51,014 nt of DNA. It comes from Gemmatimonadota bacterium. Its GTDB lineage: Bacteria > Gemmatimonadota > Gemmatimonadetes > Longimicrobiales > Gaopeijiaceae. The DNA lies in contig SLCK01000059.1 of NCBI GenBank assembly GCA_007125845.1, forward strand, positions 1-51,014, written 5' to 3'. The notes beneath the pieces are model-generated. The model had not been told where the DNA came from and made no database searches. It saw nothing but the letters and a program-made list of their open reading frames with translations. Made by a program: the position numbers and the translations under genes. This document shows positions 1 through 7,515 of this stretch, piece after piece (position 1 is the stretch's first letter; every line of letters starts with the position of its first letter).

Positions 1-2
1 AC

Positions 3-1247
3 TTCGATGCGGTCATCTATCCGAAGGTGTCCGCGGCGTGGGTCGTGTCGGAGGAGCCGTTCTGGGAGGACTGGGACCACATCGTCAACTCACTCCGCCT
101 GAGGTCGGCCTGGGGCAAGGCCGGGCGACAGCCGGACACCTTCGCTGCCGTGACCCTGTACGCCCCCACCCAGGGCCCGATCGGACTTCCGGCGCTCTCC
201 CCCCAGGTGCTGGGGAATCCCGACCTCGGACCCGAGGTGAGCACCGAGCTCGAGATCGGCTTCGACGCCGCCTTCTTCGATGAGCGCATGTCGGCCCAGG
301 TCACTTACTACACGCAGAAGGTCTCCGACGCTCTCGTCTCGGTCCCGATTCCGACGACGTCGGGGTTTCCGGGCAGCCAGTCCGCGAACCTGGGTCAGTT
401 GTCGAACTGGGGCTGGGAGGTCGCCCTGGACGGCACCGTGCTCCAGCGACCCCGCTACGCGCTGGATCTGGGCTTCACCTTCGCCAACAACCAGAACCGG
501 GTCGACGACCTGGGCGGCCTGCCGGGCACGAGCCTGATGCAGGAAGGGTTCCCGTACCCGGGGCGATTCTGGTTGGACATCGTCCACGCGGAATTCGTGG
601 ATCCGTCCCTTCCCCCTCAGGAGCGGCGCGTCAACCTCGAAACCCTGCGTTGCGACGGGGGCACCGGCCGGGGTGGAGTGGAACGGGGGGGAGAGCCGGT
701 CCCGTGCACCGAGGCACCGAACGTCTACTTCGGACCGACCACGGCGCCGTACGAGCTGAGCCTGACCACGAGCCTGACCTTCCTGGATCGCTTTCGGGTC
801 TATGCCTTCACCGAGATGCACACCGGGAAGCACTGGACGTCGTCGAACGATGTCGGCGGAAAGCATCGTTCCTTCCGCAAGACGCTCGCCTCGCACTTGA
901 GGGATGATCCGTACCACGTCGCCGGCTCGGACCAGCTCCCCGGCATCGGTCTCCGGGACCAGCACCTGTCCCACGCCTACTACAAGGACTTCGCCAAGCT
1001 CCGCGAGGTGGGCCTGACGACCCCGCTGCCTCGAATGCTCCTCGACCGGATCGGCGCCTCTCAGGGCACCTTCAGCCTCGCGGGTCGCAACCTGTGGACG
1101 ATCTGGGTCAGGCAGAGTCACCTCGCGGGCGAGCCAATCCCGGATCCGGAAATGCACCGGAGCGGCCAGCAGGGAACGGCGACCTCATCGAACCTGAACA
1201 TTCCGCCCTTGTCGAACGTGGTCGCGACCCTGCGGATGTCGTTCTGA
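3..1247 (+). CDS. SusC/RagA-type TonB-dependent outer membrane receptor, C-terminal part
   Basis: This is the C-terminal 414 residues of a gene that begins upstream of the window; the frame is open from base 3. The visible part reads as alternating amphipathic beta strands of an outer-membrane barrel (for example VNSLRLRSAWGKAGRQP, LELGFDAAF, MSAQVTYYTQK, SDALVSVPIP, WGWEVALDG). It ends in LSNVVATLRMSF, with a terminal aromatic residue as expected for barrel insertion. The late segment FAKLREVGLTTPLP followed by FSLAGRNLWTIW is characteristic of SusC-like receptors. A SusD-like lipoprotein follows 78 nt later, so the pair should form a TonB-powered uptake complex for a bulky substrate. The plug domain and TonB box lie outside the window, and the substrate cannot be told. 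Confidence 0.9.
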   Translation, partial: FDAVIYPKVSAAWVVSEEPFWEDWDHIVNSLRLRSAWGKAGRQPDTFAAVTLYAPTQGPIGLPALSPQVLGNPDLGPEVSTELEIGFDAAFFDERMSAQVTYYTQKVSDALVSVPIPTTSGFPGSQSANLGQLSNWGWEVALDGTVLQRPRYALDLGFTFANNQNRVDDLGGLPGTSLMQEGFPYPGRFWLDIVHAEFVDPSLPPQERRVNLETLRCDGGTGRGGVERGGEPVPCTEAPNVYFGPTTAPYELSLTTSLTFLDRFRVYAFTEMHTGKHWTSSNDVGGKHRSFRKTLASHLRDDPYHVAGSDQLPGIGLRDQHLSHAYYKDFAKLREVGLTTPLPRMLLDRIGASQGTFSLAGRNLWTIWVRQSHLAGEPIPDPEMHRSGQQGTATSSNLNIPPLSNVVATLRMSF

Positions 1248-1325
1248 GGAATGAGACACAGTTCCGCGCTGGGATCGGACCGAATGCTACCCGGCACCGG
1301 CAACCACTCTGAAAGCGAGGTCGAG

Positions 1326-2720
1326 ATGCTGAACGAGCGATACGTACGCAGAGAGGGGAGGCGACTGGTCCTCTCGGCACTGCTGATGGCCGCCTCCGGC
1401 TCGTTGAGCGCATGCGACGGTTTGCTCGACGTCGAAGTGCCCGGAGACATGACGGAAGCCGAGCTCTTCAATCCAGAAATGGCGGAAACGATGGTCGTCT
1501 CCGCGATCGCGGACTTCGAGTGCGGTTTCTCGAACTACACCGTGGCGGCGTTCGGTTTCGAGGACGGTGGCCTGTCCGTCGGGGGTCTCTGGAGGGAGCC
1601 CACCTGGTACACGGACAACCGTCCGCCGACCGGCGCCTGCGGCGGCACGGACTCGAACCGCGCCTGGTACCGAGAGCTCCAGAAATCCCGACACATGTCC
1701 GAGACCGCGTACGACCTCCTTTCGGGCTGGGGCGCGGACGAAGTCTCCGACCGGGAGCGACTCATGGCCACCGCGGCCACGTATGCCGGCCTCTTCTATC
1801 AATACACCGGGGAGACCTTCTGCGAATTCGCGCCTGCGGCGGGACCGTTGCTCTCGCCGGAGGAGATGCTCCAGCAGGGAGAGCGCTGGTTCGATCGGGC
1901 GATCGCCCACCTGGATAGCAGCGGGGACTTCGCCTTCGTCGGCACCGAGAGCATGCGACAACTCGCTCATCTCGGTCGAGCTCGGGTCCGGTTCGCTCTG
2001 GGCGATGATGCCGGTGCGGCGGTCGATGCCGCCGAGGTCCAGCCGGGCTTCGTGGCCTGGGCGACGCGGGACGGATCGGTCTCCAGTCGGTGGAATGGGC
2101 CGCACTGGCACCTGACTGTGAACAGTTGGTGGAGCATTGCGGGGCCGACGCGTTACCCCGACGTCAACGGTGAGATCGTCACTCCGGGCTGGCGGGATCT
2201 CACGATCTCGGCGGATGGCCGCCCCACCGTCGACGACGGCACGCCCGATCCCCGAGTGCCGGTCTTCCTGATCGACGGGATCGGAGCTGGGGCGGGGCCC
2301 CAGTACAACCAGAGCAAGTACAGCTCATTCGGCGATGACCATCACCTCGCGAAGTATGCCGAGGCGCAGTTCATCCTGGCGGAGATCGAGGGCGGACAGG
2401 CCGCGGTGGATCGAATCAACGCTCTGCGAGACGAACACGGCATCGCTCCTTATCAAGCCGGCACCAGCTTCGAAGAGATTCGGGCGCTGATCATCGAGGA
2501 ACGGCGGCGGGAGTTCTTCCTGGAAGGCCGACACTTTCCCGACAAGCTGCGCTACGACCTCTGGTTTCCAAGGGGCACCGGAAGGAACCAATTCGGTTTC
2601 GCCTTCGGGATCAGCACCTGCCTGCTCATGTCCCAGGGGGATTACGAGAACAACCCGAACATCCCCCAAGGCTACCTGGGGCCAAACCAGGCCACCTTCG
2701 TTTGGCCGGTCCAGAGATGA
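1326..2720 (+). CDS. SusD/RagB-like outer membrane lipoprotein
   Basis: 464 residues from the ATG that follows AGCGAGG. An earlier in-frame ATG at 1251 would place an unlikely polar extension before the signal peptide. A lipoprotein signal is clear: RREGRR, a hydrophobic stretch, then LSAC with Cys30 as the lipidation site, followed by DGLLDVEVP, which is typical of SusD-like proteins. The helical middle resembles TPR repeats of the family, and the end has the hallmark block REFFLEGRHFPDKLRYDLW. SusD proteins cap the SusC barrel at the cell surface and bind the incoming ligand. Position directly after the SusC-like gene supports the pair. Sequence similarity across this family is low, so the ligand is unknown. 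Confidence 0.85.
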   Translation: MLNERYVRREGRRLVLSALLMAASGSLSACDGLLDVEVPGDMTEAELFNPEMAETMVVSAIADFECGFSNYTVAAFGFEDGGLSVGGLWREPTWYTDNRPPTGACGGTDSNRAWYRELQKSRHMSETAYDLLSGWGADEVSDRERLMATAATYAGLFYQYTGETFCEFAPAAGPLLSPEEMLQQGERWFDRAIAHLDSSGDFAFVGTESMRQLAHLGRARVRFALGDDAGAAVDAAEVQPGFVAWATRDGSVSSRWNGPHWHLTVNSWWSIAGPTRYPDVNGEIVTPGWRDLTISADGRPTVDDGTPDPRVPVFLIDGIGAGAGPQYNQSKYSSFGDDHHLAKYAEAQFILAEIEGGQAAVDRINALRDEHGIAPYQAGTSFEEIRALIIEERRREFFLEGRHFPDKLRYDLWFPRGTGRNQFGFAFGISTCLLMSQGDYENNPNIPQGYLGPNQATFVWPVQR

Positions 2721-2779
2721 CGCCGGGCGGTTCGCGCGGGTTGTCACATGTCCTTCCACGTGTACCAAGAGGAGCCGTG

Positions 2780-3862
2780 ATGCGATATGCAATTCGAGCG
2801 GGTTCGGCCCTTGTCATGGGATTCGCAGCGCTCACGACGTTCTGGGCCGCGGACGCCGGCGCCCAGTCCTACCCCAATCCCTACCGCGCCGTCTACGGAT
2901 GGGAGACCATGCCGGAAGGCCGGGAGCTCGGTGTGATTTCCGGAATCTACGTGGATCCCGATGGGGAACACCTCTGGATGCTCGATCGGTGTGGTGCGAA
3001 CAACTGCGCCGGATCCCCTCTGGATCCGGTTCTCAAGTTCGACCTGGACGGGAACCTCGTTCACAGCTTCGGCGCTGGCCTCTTCGGCTGGCCGCACGGA
3101 TTCTTCGTGGACCACGAGGGGAACGTATGGGTGACTGACGGGGCTCCGCACGGCGAGGCCCGGGGGGAAGATGGGTTCGCTCTGGGGCTGGGGCACCAGA
3201 TCTACAAGTTCAGCCCTGAGGGTGAAGTCCTGATGACTCTCGGTGAAGCGGGCGTGCACGGCCACGGCCCGAATCACTTCAATGGCCCGTCGCATGCGGC
3301 GGTCGCTCCGAACGGAGACATCTGGGTGACCGATGGACACCGGGGCGGGAACAACCGCCTGGTACGATTCGCCCCCGACGGGACGTTTCTCATGCAGATC
3401 GGCGGGGATCATGACTCGGTCAGTGCCGAACGAGGTGTTTTCAACGATCCGCACCACATTGCTTTCGACTCGGAGGGCCGGATTTTCGTCTCCGATCGGG
3501 GGAACAATCGGATTCAGATCTTCGACCCGGAGGGGGAGTTCCTGGGAGTCTGGACCCACTTCGGAAGGCCGAGCGCGATCTTCATCGATGACGAGGACAC
3601 GATCTACGTAGTGGACGGTACTTCCTCGATCTCCGGCGGTTACTCCGGTACGAGCATCGGATTCGACCGGGGAATCCGGATCGGAGACGCGAGAACCGGT
3701 TGGATCAGGGAGTTCATCCCCGAGGTGGAGCTGGTCATCGAGGAGGGTCGAGCGCCCCGCGGAGTCGCAATGGAGTTTCTCGGGGTGGACCCCGAAGGCA
3801 ACATCTACGCCGGAGAGGTCGAGAGCCAGCGACCGGTGAAATGGATAAGGGTCAGGCCGTGA
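2780..3862 (+). CDS. Exported NHL-repeat beta-propeller protein (copy 1)
   Basis: 360 residues. The start is the ATG about 5 nt after AGAGGAG; an upstream in-frame ATG at 2717 lacks a comparable site. An N-terminal signal peptide ends near AGAQ. The rest is built from repeated NHL blades of the type HGFFVDHEGNVWVTDG, HAAVAPNGDIWVTDGH and HHIAFDSEGRIFVSDRG, giving a six-bladed propeller. Histidines recur at the start of successive blades (WPHG, PSHA, DPHH). In the peptidyl-alpha-hydroxyglycine lyase family such histidines bind zinc at the propeller centre, so a metal site is possible here by inference. It lies between the SusD-like gene and an exported hydrolase and is most similar to the copy starting at 6345. 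The true substrate is unknown. Confidence 0.85.
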   Translation: MRYAIRAGSALVMGFAALTTFWAADAGAQSYPNPYRAVYGWETMPEGRELGVISGIYVDPDGEHLWMLDRCGANNCAGSPLDPVLKFDLDGNLVHSFGAGLFGWPHGFFVDHEGNVWVTDGAPHGEARGEDGFALGLGHQIYKFSPEGEVLMTLGEAGVHGHGPNHFNGPSHAAVAPNGDIWVTDGHRGGNNRLVRFAPDGTFLMQIGGDHDSVSAERGVFNDPHHIAFDSEGRIFVSDRGNNRIQIFDPEGEFLGVWTHFGRPSAIFIDDEDTIYVVDGTSSISGGYSGTSIGFDRGIRIGDARTGWIREFIPEVELVIEEGRAPRGVAMEFLGVDPEGNIYAGEVESQRPVKWIRVRP

Positions 3863-3894
3863 ACCGACCTCTTCCCTTTCTGGAGGAATTGGCC

Positions 3895-5016
3895 GTGGAA
3901 CGTCTCACTCTGCTCCTCGTCTTGGTCCTGCTGCTGTGCGGAGCCTGCACGGAGGCTCAACCCTCACCCGAGCGGGAACAGGTGATTGCGCCCTTCAAGC
4001 TCGGAACGTTCGAGCACGACGGCACTCCATTCGTGGGCATCGTGCTGGACGAGTCGTCGGTGATCCACCTCGGGGAGGCCGATGCCGCGATCGAGGCTCC
4101 GGCGAGCCGCGCAGAGATGCCCGCCGACATGCGAGATGTCATCTCACGGTACGATCACGGTGTGAGACAAAGGATCGGGGAGGTGTTGGCAACGTTGAGC
4201 GAGATGAACGATGGGGACCGCCCGGACTGGGTCTACGACCTTGCCGAGCTCAGGGTGCTTCCCCCGGTCGTCTACCCGATGACCATGCTCAACATGGCGG
4301 TGAACTACCGGGAGCACGACATCGAGATGGCTGCCGTCCGGGAAGGTGCACCCGACCAGAGCGTGCCGACGGGGGGAGAGGCGCTTCCTGGGACCGAGAG
4401 CGCTCCCGGGATCTGGGAGAGGGATCCCGATGATCCTCGCTGGAACCCCTACATGTTCCTGAAGGCCACCGCCTCCATCATCGCAGATGGAGAGCCGATT
4501 CGCATTCCGTCTGGTCGCGACCGGATCGAATGGGAGTGTGAGATGGCCATCGTCATCGGGGACACGGCCCGTCGGGTCCCCCCGCAAAGGGCTTCGGACC
4601 ACATCTTCGGCTACACGCTCCAGAACGACGTGTCGGACCGGGGTGGACGGGGTGACACGCGCTATGGGTCCGACTGGCTGGTCACGAAGTCGCACGACAC
4701 CTTCGCACCCCTCGGACCCTTCATCACACCAAAGGAATTCGTACCAGATCCACACGCTCTCGGAGTTTGGTTCATCCTGAACGGTGAGGTCCTCCAGGAA
4801 GGGAGCACCGCTCAGATGATCCACACTGTCGAGGAGATGCTGTCGTACGGGTCCAACCTCCTGACTCTGCGGCCTGGTGACATCATCGCCACCGGCACTC
4901 CCCCGGGGAGTGGGTCGGCTCGGACGCCACCGATCTTCCTCCAGCCCGGAGACGTTTCCGTGTGCTCATATGAAGGGATAGGTACGCTCACCAATCCGAT
5001 CGAGGGGGTGCGCTAG
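3895..5016 (+). CDS. Exported fumarylacetoacetate hydrolase-family protein
   Basis: 373 residues from a GTG 8 nt after GGAGG; a GTG at 3859 overlapping the previous stop is the alternative. The N-terminus ERLTLLLVLVLLLCGAC is a signal peptide, possibly with a lipidated cysteine, although the lipobox is imperfect. The mature part is a FAH fold: the lid segment MLNMAVNYREHDIEM, the metal-binding EWECE, then GYTLQNDVSDR, DTFAPLGPF and the closing block DIIATGTPPGSG. FAH-family enzymes cleave or isomerise C-C bonds in fumarylpyruvate, 2-hydroxyheptadienedioate and similar acids, normally in the cytoplasm. An exported copy among surface uptake genes is unusual. The exact reaction cannot be assigned. 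Confidence 0.88.
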   Translation: MERLTLLLVLVLLLCGACTEAQPSPEREQVIAPFKLGTFEHDGTPFVGIVLDESSVIHLGEADAAIEAPASRAEMPADMRDVISRYDHGVRQRIGEVLATLSEMNDGDRPDWVYDLAELRVLPPVVYPMTMLNMAVNYREHDIEMAAVREGAPDQSVPTGGEALPGTESAPGIWERDPDDPRWNPYMFLKATASIIADGEPIRIPSGRDRIEWECEMAIVIGDTARRVPPQRASDHIFGYTLQNDVSDRGGRGDTRYGSDWLVTKSHDTFAPLGPFITPKEFVPDPHALGVWFILNGEVLQEGSTAQMIHTVEEMLSYGSNLLTLRPGDIIATGTPPGSGSARTPPIFLQPGDVSVCSYEGIGTLTNPIEGVR

Positions 5017-5065
5017 GAGCTACCCATCGTTCGGAGGCGAACCACGCGTGGGAGGGAGGCGAGTC

Positions 5066-6304
5066 ATGTCGGGTCGGCCACGGGGATTGCTGCTCGTGCT
5101 AACGCTGTTCGCGGTCATTGCGGTCCTATCGGTTGGCCAGGTCGCGCTCCGCTCCGCCGCCGAAGGTCAGGGTCCGCGTGCCCCGAGCTTCGAAGTGGAT
5201 CCATTCTGGCCCCAGCCGTTGCCCAACAACTGGAGGCTGGGCTCCGCGATCGGGGTGTGGGTCGACGACCAGGATCACATCTGGATCGTGCACAGGAGCT
5301 CGGCCACCCTTCACAACAACGAACGGGCTCTCGAGCTCGATCCTCCACAGGGGGATTGCTGCGCAGGAGCCCCTCCTATCCTGGCCTTCGACCTGGATGG
5401 CAATCTGGTGCACGCCTGGGGCGGACTCCCCGGTGAGACCTACCAGGGGTACGAGTGGCCGATGTCGAATCACGGAATATTCGTCGATCACCTGGGCTAC
5501 GTCTGGTTGGGAGGCAACGGCCAGGGAGACTCACACATTCTCAAGCTCACCAGAGATGGGAACGTGGTGGCTCAGTACGGCGCGGCCGGAGCGCGCGCCG
5601 TGGCGTCCGGGCCGGAGGGGGAGGCGGCATTCGTACCGGACAGCCACGACCGCACGAGCTTCGGGCGGGTGGCGAAGCTATTCGTGGATTCGGAGGCCGG
5701 GGAGGTATACCTGGCAGACGGCTATCTCAATCGCCGCGTGGCGGTGATCGACTCAGAGAGTGGCGAGGTGACTCGGTATTGGGGGGCCTACGGCAATGCC
5801 CCCGACGACACGTACGCGTTCGCACCTCAAGGAAGCGACGATCAGACGCCTCCCGAGCAGTTCCGAAACCCAGTCCATTGCGCAGACCTGTCCCACGACG
5901 GGTTCGTGTATGTGTGCGACAGGCAGGCGAACCGGATCCAGGTCTTCACGAAGGAGGGCGAGTTCGTGAGCGAGGCTTTCTTTGCTCCACACACCTTGCG
6001 GTCCGGATCCACCTGGGACATCGCATTCTCAGCCGATCCGGATCAGCGATACCTGTACATCGTCGACGGCGTCAACGAGAAGGTCCGCATCGTGCTCCCG
6101 GAAACCTTGGAGGAACTCACCCACTTCGGGGCCGGGGGGCGTCAGCCCGGCCAGTTCTACGGCGTGCACAGCATCGCCACCGACTCACACGGGAATATCT
6201 ACACCACGGAGACGTACGAGGGGAAGCGTCTTCAGAGGTTCGTATTTCAGGGGCTGGCCCCGGTGGCCGCCCATGAGCAGGGAGTTCCGTGGCCAGGACG
6301 ATGA
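5066..6304 (+). CDS. Exported NHL-repeat beta-propeller protein (copy 2)
   Basis: 412 residues. The ATG follows a strong GGAGGGAGGC; a GTG at 5048 is in frame but precedes that site. A hydrophobic N-terminus (LLLVLTLFAVIAVLSVG) is a signal peptide or anchor. The mature protein opens with FEVDPFWPQPLPNNW and carries NHL blades such as GVWVDDQDHIWIVHR, HGIFVDHLGYVWLGG, KLFVDSEAGEVYLADGY and HSIATDSHGNIYTTE. It is longer and more divergent than the flanking propeller proteins and has a double cysteine (GDCCAG) before the second blade. The PFWP opening is found in many soil-bacterial paralogues of unknown function. It is probably a periplasmic or surface binding protein or enzyme of the same uptake cluster. 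Confidence 0.85.
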   Translation: MSGRPRGLLLVLTLFAVIAVLSVGQVALRSAAEGQGPRAPSFEVDPFWPQPLPNNWRLGSAIGVWVDDQDHIWIVHRSSATLHNNERALELDPPQGDCCAGAPPILAFDLDGNLVHAWGGLPGETYQGYEWPMSNHGIFVDHLGYVWLGGNGQGDSHILKLTRDGNVVAQYGAAGARAVASGPEGEAAFVPDSHDRTSFGRVAKLFVDSEAGEVYLADGYLNRRVAVIDSESGEVTRYWGAYGNAPDDTYAFAPQGSDDQTPPEQFRNPVHCADLSHDGFVYVCDRQANRIQVFTKEGEFVSEAFFAPHTLRSGSTWDIAFSADPDQRYLYIVDGVNEKVRIVLPETLEELTHFGAGGRQPGQFYGVHSIATDSHGNIYTTETYEGKRLQRFVFQGLAPVAAHEQGVPWPGR

Positions 6305-6344
6305 GCGCGACTCGGTAGCGTCACTTCGCGGAGGAGGATTTGTC

Positions 6345-7472
6345 ATGTGCGAGAAACGGTGGGCAGGACCGATGCTCTTGGTCCTCGTGTTGCTGGTGTC
6401 GGGCTTGGCTCAAGGTCGGGCGGAGCTCGATGCACAGATGGGACCGAATCCATACCGTCCAGTCGACGGGCTCGCGTCCGGGGGCGGAGAGAACCTGATG
6501 GGTGGGCCGTGGGCGAGCTTCCCGGATGGCAGAGCGATGGGGTCGCTGGGCAGCGTACACGTCGACCTGGATGGCGAGCACGTGTGGGCTGTGGTCAGGT
6601 GCGGTGATGACGGCACCCCACGCGGAGAACAGACCTATTGCGACACTTCGGATCTGGACCCGATCGTCAGGTTCGATCCGGATGGAAATGCGGTGGCGAT
6701 GTTCGGCAGCGGTTTGTTCGTCTGGCCACACGGGCTGCACGTCGACGCGGAGGGCAACGTGTGGGTCACGGAATCGGGAACCGGAGCCCGGTTGGAGGCT
6801 GCGTCACAGCTCAGGGGTGGACGGGCATTCGGGCACCAGGTTTTCAAGTTCTCTCCCGACGGCGAGTTGCTGATGACGCTAGGCGAGGCTGGCGTCGAGG
6901 GGGACGGACCGAACCACTTCACCGCCCCAAGCGATGTCGTCACGGCTCCGAACGGCGACATCTTCATCGCCGATGGACACAATCCTACGGGCAACAACCG
7001 GGTCGTGAAGTATTCGCGAGACGGCACGTTCGTCACGGAGTTCGGCGGAACCGGGTACGGGCCCGGGGAGCTGCGCGGGCCGCATGGCATCGCCATGGAC
7101 CCTGGCAGCGGACGGCTCTTCGTCGCGGATCGAGGGAACAATCGGATCCAGATCTATGACCAGGAGGGAAACTTCGTGGCCACGTGGACTCAGTTCGGAA
7201 AGCCGAGCGGAATCTGGATCGACGAACAAGGGAAGATCTACGTCGCTGACTCCGAGTCGGACATGGAGTCGAACCCCGGTTGGGAGAAGGGGATCAGAAT
7301 CGGGGATGTGGAAACCGGTTGGGTTCAACACTTCATCCTGGACCCGGGCGACAATCCGGCGTTTTCGACCGGGAGTGGGGCGGAGTTCGTCACCGTGGAC
7401 CGGCACGGAAACCTCTATGCCGGGGAGCCCCGTCCTCAGCGGCTTCAAAAGTATGTGAGAGTGCGCCCCTGA
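6345..7472 (+). CDS. Exported NHL-repeat beta-propeller protein (copy 3)
   Basis: 375 residues from the ATG 7 nt after GAGGAGG; the open frame extends further upstream only as an overlap with the preceding gene. The signal peptide is GPMLLVLVLLVSGLAQG. The mature start GPNPYRPVDG parallels YPNPYRAVYG of copy 1, and the blade order and the motifs LDPIVRFDPDGNAV, WPHGLHVDAEGNVWVT, APNGDIFIADGH and RGNNRIQIYD match too, so the two are paralogues from a duplication. The final blade EFVTVDRHGNLYAGE is complete. Like copy 1 it keeps the recurring blade histidines. It is probably co-transcribed with the preceding genes and with the sigma-54 activator 43 nt downstream. Its function is not known. Confidence 0.85.
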   Translation: MCEKRWAGPMLLVLVLLVSGLAQGRAELDAQMGPNPYRPVDGLASGGGENLMGGPWASFPDGRAMGSLGSVHVDLDGEHVWAVVRCGDDGTPRGEQTYCDTSDLDPIVRFDPDGNAVAMFGSGLFVWPHGLHVDAEGNVWVTESGTGARLEAASQLRGGRAFGHQVFKFSPDGELLMTLGEAGVEGDGPNHFTAPSDVVTAPNGDIFIADGHNPTGNNRVVKYSRDGTFVTEFGGTGYGPGELRGPHGIAMDPGSGRLFVADRGNNRIQIYDQEGNFVATWTQFGKPSGIWIDEQGKIYVADSESDMESNPGWEKGIRIGDVETGWVQHFILDPGDNPAFSTGSGAEFVTVDRHGNLYAGEPRPQRLQKYVRVRP

Positions 7473-7515
7473 TCCGTAACTTCTGATGGGAGGGCCCACA
7501 ACAGGAAGAGTTGCG

